Source: Eopsaltria australis (lineage: Eukaryota > Chordata > Aves > Passeriformes > Petroicidae). Taken from it: 64,000 nt of DNA. The notes beneath the pieces are model-generated. The model was not told where the DNA came from. It made no database searches and was given only the letters and a program-made list of their open reading frames with translations. This document shows, piece by piece, positions 12,701 to 24,700 of the stretch (the stretch's first letter is position 1; each line of letters opens with the position of its first letter). The DNA is taken from contig JAVTVJ010001249.1 in the NCBI GenBank assembly GCA_034509425.1, forward strand, positions 310,001 to 374,000, in the 5' to 3' direction. A program made the position numbers and the translations under genes.

Positions 12701-15700
12701 GCCAGGTGGGGGTAAGTCTCTTCTCCAAGGGAACAAGTGCTATATGTTTCTGAAGAACATATGCATATACCTTTGGAGGTCCAGCCTGAACCGTCTAAGC
12801 TTCAGTTTGTAGCTGATCATTTATATCTTTGGGTATTTCTGAGAATGTACAACCCGGGTATTTGTGAAAACAAGTTTATTATCTATAGAAATTAGTAGGC
12901 AGCTATGTAACAGGGAGTTAAGTCATAGTTTATCAATTACTGATTTGCCTTTCCCCTGCCGAATAAAAGAAAAACACAAGACTGTGTTAGAGAATCAAAT
13001 TACATATGAAAAGAAATGCTAAATTTTGTAGTGATGTGTCTTAAGATTATACACTTTTTTAATGTCTCTTTTTGTTGTTTAATATTTAGGGAATAATAAC
13101 ATCTGGCCTTTATGTGTTTGCACAGAGAAACAATGGAACCAGAATAATTTAAAATATAAGGAATTTTTTTTTTTATTCCGGTCTATTTTGGCCTATACTT
13201 GTTCTGTCCTGACTACTTCTGAGGAAAAAAGACTCTTGGCTAAAATTTGTCCATGCTTTCATTAGCAGGTTTATTGTCAATTCCAAAACCCCACTAAGAA
13301 AAGGAAGTTATTGGGATAAAGGGAAATAATTAATATACGTTTTTTAAAATTATGTTACTATAAAATTTTCGTTTAAATTACTTGGAAGTGTGGTTCCTCT
13401 TTGCATGTTTCTCCATCATCTTGAGGTCCCTCTGAAGGGTTGCACACCTCTTTGGGATATTGGCCACTCCTTCCAGCTCTGTGTCATCAGTGAACTCACT
13501 GAGGAGGCACCTGCCCCTTCATCCAAGTCACTGATGAGCAAGCTAAACAATACTAGACCAGCACTGACTCCTTGGGGACACCACTAGGCACAGACCTCCA
13601 CAGACGTAGCTGTAGAATTAGGGGGCAGGAATTGGTTAGCTTTTTATGTTTGTTTTTGTAAGCAGAGAAAAATGTAACATACTTGTTTTTCTGTGAAGTA
13701 TCAATGAAGTCAGTAAAGTGTTGAAGCCTGTTCTTGACTAAACATTATGTATGTGCTGGCTGCCTAACAGTTGCTGCTTCAAATTTATTCAGTGGTCATC
13801 TGATAGTTATCTTTCTCATAAATACCCTTTTTTTGTCTACTTAACCCAAGATCTTAGCCTTATTTAAAGACAAATTAAGCTTATAAATTAATAATTTCTT
13901 GGGGGTTTTACTTTGTAGTGATTTTTCATATATTTTTAATATTGCATTTTCACACATTTTCTTTGCTGTATCAACTGCACATACAGCATTTCTATTTCAC
14001 AACAGTAGTAGCATTATTTTTGCTATTTGATTTTTGTTTTGCAACAATGCACTAATGCTCTGAAGTATATAAATACATTATTTTAAAACAGTTTGCAAAC
14101 TGTTTTGTTCATCTTACGACAAAAATAAATCTGTGCACATAATATTCTTTCATATGTTAACAATTTATTCTGTTGATTGCTGACCTTAAGAGATGATACC
14201 AAATGCCCTGGTAGGCTACAGTACACACAAGATCTGATTTTATTGTGGTGATTAGTGACAGATTTTATGCATATGACTGCCCACAAGTGAAGGAAATTAT
14301 ACAGTTTACTGGCTTGTCTGTGTGTTCAACACTGATCATGATGTGGTAATGTGGCATAATGATCCTACTTAAAATCTTTGCTTTTGTAATTTTAATTGAA
14401 GAATGAAGGTAACTATTTGTTTTGTTATGTAACATGTAAATTATTATCTATAAAAAATAGATACTCAGTCTTCAAACAAGGGGATCTTGCTGTACACTGG
14501 GGAGATCTGCTGAAATGTGTAGAGAGAAATTGTCCAAAGTCCTTAGGAAGATGATTCTTGTAGACTGCTGAAAGGCAGCTGTGACAAGCTTTATTGAGAT
14601 TTTCCTGCCTTACCTTTCTTGGTAGACCACAGGAAGCTGTGAAGGATATCAAAAGCTAAATATGTATATGAAATAAGTAAGTTCCCAAGTCTTGCTTCTT
14701 TTTCTTGCAGAATCATAATCTCTTTATTGTTTTACATCTTCTCTGACCAGTCAAGAGTTAAAATCGTCATTCCTATAAAATGCACATAGTTAGTAGAGTG
14801 GCAGAAGTACTATACCACATTCCTTTTACAGCAGTTACGTATATGTGCATTGTTCAGTCTTCTATGCAGTGAACTACACAATAAAGTTTTGGGAAGAAAC
14901 ATGTACAAGGGGTATCTGTGAGTGTAAAGGGGTGTGTTCTGCAGCACCATGGCCAGCATGGTTGTCATTTCCCAATGTCTTCTCTCCTTATTCAGACTTT
15001 CTCGATTTATGAAAGCATGAATATAAGATTACATGTATTTATTTTGAAAATAAAACTTTTTAATTATATGTTTGAATTAAAAGATCAAAGGATTTTATGT
15101 TGGAAAACTGGTCTTTGCTGCGTAGTCTATTGCTTTACAAGACGAATTTGCTAAACTTCTCTTTAAAAAAAACCTTTTTTCTAGAACTTTAAATAAAATG
15201 TAATGGAAAAACTGTGGGATTTTTATCCTTTAAAATTGTAGTAAGGTTTCTTTTGCAAATATTAATATTATAATTTATACCACTTCTTTTAAATGAGATT
15301 ATGGTGAGGTTTTCTGTAAAAATTTTAACTCAGAAAAGTGTACGTACATGATTGATTTCCTTGACCTGAGTGGATTACTACTTATGTTAGTTACTCATTT
15401 AAGTAATTTTAAATGTGTGGTGTATTTGTACAATCCTGTTTCAGTTTTAATTTTGACCTGTAAAAAGTGAGTGTCCTTGCAGTATTACTTTTCCAACTAG
15501 GACATTATCCCTCTGTAGTATTGAAATAAAAGTAGTAATGTCCTGCGTAGGTTAAGGGTAGATGTAACTTTGAAAGTTACTAATCTTTTTTCCAGTTATT
15601 TTCCTCACATGCTGTATTAGCGTACCAGGATTATTGTAGTATTAATACAATCTAACAAGATTTAGGTCTAATGCAATGATAAATGAATGGAATTTATGTT

Positions 15701-18700
15701 TTCAGGGAAGATGGTACCACCGGAAGCAAGCAGTAAAGGAATTGCATGGTACGTTGTTACGACTGCTTAATGAGCTGTTACCATGGGAACCAAAACTAAT
15801 TAAAGCATTTCAAAGAAACAGGTAATTACCTGCTCTTTTTTTTTCAACAGTGGTGCATGGGATGAAAAACAGAACAAAATACACCTTTTAAAAACTGATC
15901 AATAAGTTGGCTTTTTAAATAAACAAAATTAAAATAGTTTGAGGAGAGGAATGAGGCACTGACAGTACTTTAGTTGGAAGAAGTATCTTATATTCCAGAG
16001 TTACTGTCTTCAAAAATATTAGTGCTTAACCCCCTAGTGTTTTTCCTCTAAAACACTCCAGAATCTTTAAGCATGCTGATCAGTTGTATATCACAATACA
16101 GCTAGGATTTGTATTGCTGCTTATTTGGTTAAAAGATGCTGAAAACCCTTCTCTAGAAAACTATACTAGGGCTTCTTAGAATACTCTGACTGCTTACTAT
16201 ATAAAGCTACATAAATTAACTATTAGTGAATTCTCCATGAAGCAATTCTTGAAGCATTGTTTTGAAGTTTTTGTAACCCAGTAAATTAGAAATGCATCTG
16301 GAAAGAAGTATATCAGAGGAATACGAGTGAAGCAGTGACGGGTTTAAATCTAGTGTGCAAATATTAGTGACAGTGAAGGTGCTACCCTGATTATAAATCA
16401 TGGAGAGATTAGATACTGTCTTGAAGTTCAGTGCCATTCTTGCCTCTTAACCGTACAGCTATAATCATACCTTAGTTTTGCCACATAGACAATTAAAAAG
16501 CAAGGAATGATTAGAGGCTTGAACTCTGTGACAAAAGATAGAAGAGGCTGCTTCTTAAATGTTGAGTGGGAAGAAAGCAAGTTACACTGTTAAGTGGTTC
16601 AGAGCTAATGCTGAAAAGTGTAAAAGGTATTATGTTTAAAAAATCTCAACAACGTAACACTAAAGACTTTAAATCGGTTCCTCGGTAGATCATTTTGTGT
16701 ATATAATGCATGAATTAAAATTCTTATTTGGAAATCTGGGATATTGTTGAGTATTTTGCTTTAAGTAATGGACCCAAGTAGAAATTTTGATTTTTTTTTT
16801 TTCTATTCCTTTCTATTCTCATTGCCGTTTGTTTTCCTTAGCTGTTAATTTCTTCCTGTCTTTTGCAATTCAGAATCCTTCTGGAAACATATCAGATAGT
16901 ATTACTGTCAGGAAGAAGTTTGTGTTCCAGTATGTGAAGTTTACAATTTTATACTTTCTGTAAATTCTGTTGTGGAATGGTTTGGTGCTCAGTATTCCCG
17001 TTTGTCAAATCACAGAACCATAGAATGGTTTGGATTAGAAGGAACCTTAAAGATCATCCAGTTCCAATCCCCCTGCCATGGGCAGGGGCACCTTTCATAG
17101 ACCATGTTTCTCAAAACCCTATCCAATCTCGCCTTCCAGGAATGGGGCTTCAACAACTTCTCTGGACAACCTGATCCAGTACCTCACCACCATCGCACTT
17201 CAGAATTTCTTCCCAATTTCTAATCTAAACCTAATCCCTTTCAATTTGAAGCCATTGGCCCTTGTCCTCTCACTATAAGTTCTTGTACAAGTCTCTCCAG
17301 CTTTTTTGAAGGCTCCCTTCAGGTACTGGAAGGCTGCAATTAGGTCTCCCCAAAGCTGCCTCTTTTTCAGGCTAACCAATCCCTCTCAGTCTTTCAGCAC
17401 AGGAGAGGTGCTCCATCGCTCTGATCATCTTAGTGGCCCCTCTGGACTCACTCCCACAGTTCCATGTCCTTCCTGTGCTGGGACCCCAGAGCTGATGCAG
17501 CCCTGCAGGTGGGGTCTCAGCAGAGCGGAGCAGAGGGGCAGAATCCCCTCCCTGGCCCTGCTGCCCACACTGCTTTGGATGCAGCCCAGGACACGTTTGG
17601 CTCTCTGGGCTGGGAGTGCCCATGGCTGGGTCATGTCCAGCCTTTCATCCTTCAGTACCCTCAAGTCCTTCTGGGCAGGGCTGCTCTCCCATGTGTTCAT
17701 CCCCAGCTGGTGCTGAGACTGAGGGTTGCCCCGACTCAGATGCAGCACCTTGCACTTGGGCTTGTTAAGCCTCATGATGTTTTCCAATGGACCCATTTCT
17801 CAAGCTTGCCTAGGTCCCTCAGGATTCTGTGCCATTAACCAATACCCTCTGGGTGCCACCATCCAACCAATTTCTTATCCATCCGTCTGCTTATCAAATC
17901 CTATGCTCCAGTTTAAGGGAAGAATGATGTTGTGTGAGACTATTTCAAAGGCTGTACAGAAGTCCAGATAAATGACAGCTGTAGCCATTCCCTTGCCCAC
18001 TGATGTAGTCAGTCCATCATAGCAGGCCACTGAATTCATCGGGACTTACCCTCAGTGCAGCTGTGCTGGCTGTCCCAAATCACCTTCCTGTGCCTTAGCA
18101 TTGCTTCTAGGAGGGTCTGTTCTGTGATCTTCCTCACCACAGGTAAGACTGACAGGTCAGTAGTTCCAGTCCTTTTTCAATGTCTTGTGAAGATGGGTAC
18201 AGTGTTTCACTTCTTGTCACCTAGGTCTTCACCTGACTGCCAAGACTTTTTCAAATATCATGGAGAGTGGCTTGGCAAATACATTAGCCAATTCCCTCTT
18301 TTCTGTATGTTTAGGTTCTTCAGATGATCATGAACCTGGTCTTTACTTACAGTGGGAAGGACTTTGTTCCCCCAGTCCCCCTCCTGCTGTCCATCCACTC
18401 AAGAGCTGTGGGAAGAAATGTTGCCATTGGAGACCGAGGCAAAAAGTTGTTGAGACAGCTTTGTCCTTACTCACTGTTACCAGTTTTCTACCCTTTATCA
18501 GAGGGGGTCACATTCTTTGGCCTTCCTTTTGTGGTTAAGGTGCCTGTAGAAGCCCTTCCTGTTATTCTTTGTGTTCTTTGCCAAGTTCAGTTCCAGCTTT
18601 GCCCTGGACTTCCTCACCCTGACCCTGCACAACCAAACTTCATCTCTCTGCTCTTCCTGGGCCACCCATCCTAACTTCAACTGCCTGTGCATTTGCTTCT

Positions 18701-21700
18701 TTCCCTTCAGTCTGACCAGCAGATCCCTACTTCAGTCTGACCTGCTATTCCCTTGCCTTCCTTGCCCAATTTCTTGCTCCTGGGGATTGCCAGCTCTTGC
18801 ACTCTGTGGAAGACTTCCTTAAAGATCTGCCAGCTCTGTTCCACTCCCTTGTCCCTGAGGGGAGTTTCCCAGTGGATCCCACTGGCTGTCTCCTTGAAGT
18901 GCTGGAAGTCTGCTTTCCTAATGTTCAGGGGCCTGACTTTATTCCTTGCCTGGCCCATATCCCTCAGGACTGCAAACTCCACCAACCCAGGCTCCCTCTA
19001 ATCTTGATGCTCAAGATCAGCTCACTTACACTGGTGCCCATCAGAGCTGGGATTGTATCCCCTCTGGTAGGGCTGCTGTCTGTTCCTTGGCTCAAGAAGG
19101 TATCGCTCGTGCTTTCCAAGAGTCTCCTGGCTTGCCTGCTGCTTTCCCAGCAGACTTTGGGATGGTTGAAGTGCCCCAGCAGGACCAGAGCCTGAGAACA
19201 TGATGCCTCCTGTAGCTGGAGCAAGAAGGCTTCATCAATAGGCTCCCTGTGATCAGGGGTCTGTACTTAAAACCGTCCACAAGGTTCCCTTTGTTGCCTT
19301 GGTCTCTGATTCTTACCCACAGACTTTTGACTTGCTCATGGCTGTTCTTCAGAGACAGTTCTTCATACTCAGTCTACCTCCTGATGTAGAGGGCAACCCC
19401 TCTGCCTCTCTTCTTCCTCATGTATCTCTTCTGGAGAGCCTGTAGCCACTAATAGTTACACTCCAGTCACATCACATTGTCTCAGTTTGAGACAAAATTT
19501 GGAGGAAATCGTACTGAAAGGGTGTTTCCTCTGAAGAATGTCTGCTTTGGCACTTCTCTGACCTGATAGCTTGGGATTTCCCCACTGAACAAATTCAGAA
19601 CCCAGCTGAGGTGGGAAATACCTGATATATCTGAAGTTTCAGTAATGGCAAAACAATCATAACTTTCTAGCAGCACAGTGGCTTTCAGCTTCTGTTTGTT
19701 GCCAGTGCTGCGTCAATGCATCAATGTAGTTATAGAACACATAATTGTCATGCAAAGTGTGTCAAGTGCTATATATGATCTGTGACTGATAGGAGTAAAT
19801 TTTAGTCTGGAACAGGGTAGTTGAGATCTTATGTCTGTGTGTGCTGGTAGCTAGAGAAGCATGACTTGGAGTGCAAGATAACTTCCAAAATTAACTGAAT
19901 TCAACTCATGTTTTTAGTATGTATGTTTTAGGCTGTAACCCTAGTTTATTCAACAAGGAAAGCCTGAAGTGTTTCCATGACATAACTGTTTGGACATACA
20001 CATAGCATACCAGGGACCAGGTCCATCTGAAGAAAGATGTTTACAAATCATGGGGAGGAAAGAAAGATGGATGGGGGATTCTAGATCACTGTCTTGGTCT
20101 GATTCATCATGCAGGTGCCAGGCTGTTGTGCAGCACCAGTGACAGTGGTGAAGAAAGGTGTCATGTAAAAGGGAAAAAGCAATTGAGTAAAATTTACTTA
20201 TGGTAGTGTAAACATCAATTCCCCCATAAGTCTCACTGCAATTGTTCTGTCTACAGGGTGTCTCAGTGAGGTACTAACATTTACTAATCGAATAACAGTG
20301 TTTACCTTCTAAGCTGGGAAGGGCTGGGCAGCACTTCTTCTTCCAGATGCCACAGTATGGAATAAGAGTCTGGAGTTTTCCTTCCTTCCTTAGTTATTGT
20401 CTTTAACTACTAGGAGCAGACTTTATGTTCAAAATCCTTTTCTTTCCCTTCTGAAAGGTCCTCTGGTATTTTCAAAATTACGACAGAGTATAATGTTGAA
20501 TTGTATTTGAATAGCAGCAAGGTTTAAAAGGGAAAGTTACTTCTGCCCACTGACTACAGTTGTTCACTGGCCTCACACCAGAAGTTTGAGCAGAAGTTCC
20601 TCAAAAGAAAATAGGAAATTACATGCAGAAACTTTAGTACAGTAGTAGTTTCCTGGTGTAGTCCTATAGTTCTTCCACACCTAGACTTCAAGCTCAAAAT
20701 CCTGATGACAGTACTGAAGTATTGTCCACACATCTTCATACAGGCTTCAGTGTCTGTTCTCAGTGAGAGTGTCAAAGCTGGGAGTAAATGTCTAGATCTC
20801 ACTGACCCTTAGCAGCTCCACCTGGCTGTCCATCTCTACCAGCTGTCCATGAGCCCAGGATCCCCATTCCAGGTCATTCTGCAGTCTTGAATATCTGCTG
20901 TAGGTGTGCCAGTTTCCAGCTCAACTACAGCAGTTACTGTGCCTGGGCATGGGTCCTACTGATCTGGACTGACCCTCAGACTGACCTTGTACCTTCATCA
21001 TCACTGTGGACCTGCCCAGAAATCACTCAACTAGCTCCGGACCCTGGAGCCATCACTGGACCTGGGCCTGATCTTAAACTTTGAATTTACTTCCCAGTTT
21101 GGTCTCAGACCTGCCTCAGCACCAGGAACTTGCTTGTTGGTCTGGGCCCTTGGTTGAACCCAATTACCATCCCTTGGCCTGCCCTGCTGCCTCATTCAGG
21201 AGGAGTGGAATGGCTTGCTGACTGACGAGGCTATGCCCTACCAGCTGTGATGTCATTCTTGGCTCCTCCTTCTCCATCTCATGGAGAGCTGCTGGCCATT
21301 GCTGCATTCAGTGCAAACAACTGTTACACTAATGCAAAACAATGAGTAAATTTAAGATCTTATTGTTACTGTCATAAGGTTTAGGTCCAGAATAGTCTAG
21401 ATTCTATTCCACACAATGTGTTAATTCCTATTATCTATTTACTAATTTGTTAAATAATCCTTCTGGGCATTGTGTGGTTACCACCAGCTGAATCCTGAAG
21501 TTCTATATATTTGTACACTAAAATAACCACTACATCCCATCTAAACAGTGGTTTAGAAGAAGGGACAATGAAAACATGTAACAGGTTAGCAGTATCAAGG
21601 TAAGTGGATGAGTTTCTGAATGGTGTTCAAATGAGTGAAGTACCTTTGTATTTCTGCCATATGCACATTCTGTAGTAGAGTGTGAACCAATGGAAATGAT

Positions 21701-24700
21701 AGCAGCAGCTGTTCTAATGGGCCAGAGATAAGAAAGTGTTCTTAAGAAGGAAGTTACATTACAGTCTCATAGCTGAGCCAAAAGCATGATCTGTTTAAGA
21801 AAAACGAGATTTACTTAATCCTCTTCTTGGGGTTGCCTTCAAAGTAAGGAATAGACTTTTTATAGTTGATACTCAAGTCTATATGGGTATATTTATCACA
21901 TGAAAGATGAAGGAGGAAATGGAAGATGAATGCAGTAAAATGGTGATGGTCATTTGACTTAGTCTTTATGCCTATTGTTAGAAGACTTACCAAAGTCACT
22001 TCACATTTTCTGCATTTTAGAGACTTGCAGACAGGGCTACACTCTAATTTTTTTAAGGGCACAGGAAATTTAATCTCCACCAACTTTTTGTTTGACAGCA
22101 AATACAAATAAAAATAATGTTTAAAACATATGGTTTTTTAGTAAAGTTAGTTTTGTTATTTTTAAGGTCTAGATTGAAGAAGGACTATGATGACTTTAAA
22201 AGACATCCAGACCATGATAAATTTACCAGAGAATTGTGGAGTAATGATGAAAGTGAAGTTGATTCTGGCAAAGAATCTTTTGCAGTAATATGCGGTAAAT
22301 CATCAGAGCCTGCAGAACATATAGAAGTTCCCAAAAAAGATCACTCAGACAATGGTAAGCATTTACTGGAATTCAGTAGCTTGAATCTGATTCAGGAGCT
22401 GATTGGATTGATTTGGGAACCGGATTTTTCCATGTGAGCTTGTATCCTACTTTTTACCTTAACTCTACTACTGTGATTATATGAAAATAGCTTGTGGTGC
22501 ATATCTGTCAGATGTAGATTTGAAGAGGGCAGACATGACCAAGATGAAAATTCTGCTTTATTGAAGTGTTTGCCATTTTTTTGTGCTTAACTAATTCTGT
22601 GATAACATAGTAGATCTGCGTGGAATTTACTTTTATGATGGGTTGACCTTGACTGGCTCCCAGATGCCCACCCAACCAGTCATCTCCCCTTCCTTAAGAG
22701 GCTAGGGAGAGAAAATAATATGGAAAAGCTTAAGGTCAAGATACAGACAAGGGAGATCACTCACCAGTTTCTGTCACAGTCAAAACAGACTCACTTGAGG
22801 AGAATTAATTTAATTTTTTGTCAATTAAAAATAATATAGAATAGAATAGAATAGAATAGAATAGAATAGAATAGTGAGAAAGAAATACAAAGCCTAAACC
22901 CCTCCCTTTCACATATCCACCTTCTTCCAAGGCTCATCTTCATTCCCAGTTCTTCCACCTTCTTGCTTGTCAAGTGGCACAGGAGGGATTGAGTCTGGGG
23001 ATTGAGGTCAGTCTGTTCTGCTCCTTCCTTATTGCTGCTCCGATGTGGGGTCCCTCCTATGGAATACAGTCCTTCACAAACTGCACCAGTGTGAGATCTC
23101 TCCATAGGCTAGAGTTTTTCAGAATTAGACTGTACCAGTGTGGATCTGCCATGTGCCACATTTCCTGTCAGGAACGTGCTCCAGGGTGCGCTCTTTGTGG
23201 GCTTGTAACTTCTTTCAAGGCATACTCCCCTGCTGTAGAATGAAGTCTTCAAGCATCTGCAATGTACATAACCTGCTTGATTAGGGGTCCTACTGGGTTG
23301 CAGGGGAATCCATTCCAGTGCCAGGAGCACCTCTTCCCCCTCCTTCTTTGCTGACCTTGGTGTCTACAAGATTGTGTCTCTACATTTTTTCCTCAGTCCG
23401 CTCCATCACAAACTTCTGCAAAGCCATTATCCATGAGACATCAACAATTTTGCTGATAGGCTCAGCCATGTCCTGGAGTGGATTTGTTTTGGAGTCAGCT
23501 GTGTCTGGCACAAGGCAGTTCCTGGCCTTTCTCGTCAGAGAGGACCCCCTGCAGCCCCATGCAACCAAAACCTCAGTGCATGGCCCTTCTGTCCACCTGG
23601 CCTTCCTGCATGCATCCTCAGCCCTCTTACCACTTCATGCATCCCCTGCTCACTATCTAGTCCAGCTTGATGCTCAGTATGAAACATGGCATTCACATCT
23701 TTGTCTCACAGGCATCCCCCATTCACAAGTCCACCTATTAGGCCAGCCTAGAACCCCAGGCCCTCCTGCTCACCAGCCAATCTGGCTTGAAGTTTATGAG
23801 TGAATATACACACACTGGATTTGGGGAGGATACAGACACCCCCCAGCAGCTGACCCAGGCCTCACAGGCTGTAACCTCTTGTGGCTGTCCTTGCAGCTCC
23901 CCTTACCTCTATGCATCGCTTCATGGGTTTGTATAGTTGTACCAATTCTCTCAACCCTCCTGGCCCCATCTCCAGGATTTCCCCCTGGTTTATAATCATA
24001 TTAGGTATAAAAAGTTGATCTTCCTGCAAGAGGCCTCTGCAGTTTCCTGATAGCCCATCAATTGGTGTGATTGGTGAAGTTGTTTCTTGACATTGTCTCC
24101 ATTTTTGTTTGATTAGATCTGTGTCTCTGTAAATTTTTTTCCTGGCTTTCCCCTTTTTCCCCTCAAAATAACCTTACTGGAATATCCATTTCCATGCTCT
24201 CATGTACTGTTTCCAGTTAATCTGATTGACCAAATTTGGTTTTCTTCGCTGTCTCCCATTGCTGGTCAGGTTTCAGTCCATGTATGTTCTTGTTTATTAC
24301 TTCCTCCTTTCCTTATTACCCCCTTTTTTGTATTGCAAAGGTCCTTGACCAGATGCCCTTAAAAAATTAGGCATTTCCTTCCACATACCTTTACTCTTGC
24401 AAACTAGTGTATCGCCTTTAGCAAGACACTGTAAAACTGTTTCATAGGGGTATTGGTTACAAACATGTAAAACACAGTTTCTGTTTTAATATCCTTGCAG
24501 ATGAAATGAAACTATTAGAGATGAATTTACCTGCAGGAAAAAACAGAATTCTGAAAAAAGAATCAGCTTCTAAAGAAATACAGAAGACACTGCCCAAATG
24601 CACTAAACGACAGTTCAAGCAAAACAGTTGTCTGGATCAAAGCACTGAGCTTTCACCAAGGAAGAAAGCTAAACTGGGCACTAATGAGGCTGTAGACCAG

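Larger units (their letters stand above)
3731..15705 (+). other. KIAA2026: KIAA2026 intron of about 12 kb
   Basis: Long AT-rich intron. Contents recognised: an 18-bp tandem duplication (5899-5934), a G12 run (8535-8546), two inverted repeats (11397-11439 and 11517-11616), a candidate cryptic exon (11354-11481), and CR1 pieces at 12086-12745 (+) and 13385-13590 (-). The remainder shows no recognisable gene or RNA. Confidence 0.7.
22355..24500 (+). other. KIAA2026: KIAA2026 last intron
   Basis: About half of this 2.1-kb intron is an antisense LTR (22636-23585) with a (TAGAA)n microsatellite inside. The part from 23.6 to 24.5 kb is pyrimidine-rich on the + strand and could be further decayed repeat, but I could not assign it. 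It ends in the acceptor CCTTGCAG. Confidence 0.65.

Noticed and set aside
12008..12753. Several long overlapping frames on both strands as host genes
   Set aside because: They are shadows of the CR1 reverse-transcriptase code.
17306..19280. Cluster of many 60-136 codon frames as a multi-exon gene
   Set aside because: All fall in the long antisense CR1; the - strand ones carry CR1 endonuclease and RT blocks, the + strand ones are its complement.
22821..23803. Frames of 60-161 codons as genes
   Set aside because: Most lie in the antisense LTR; none shows retroviral or host protein motifs.
24506..24508. ATG at the head of the 1201-codon frame as a translation start
   Set aside because: The frame enters through a splice acceptor at 24500/24501 and continues in phase from the exon at 22167-22354, so this Met is internal.
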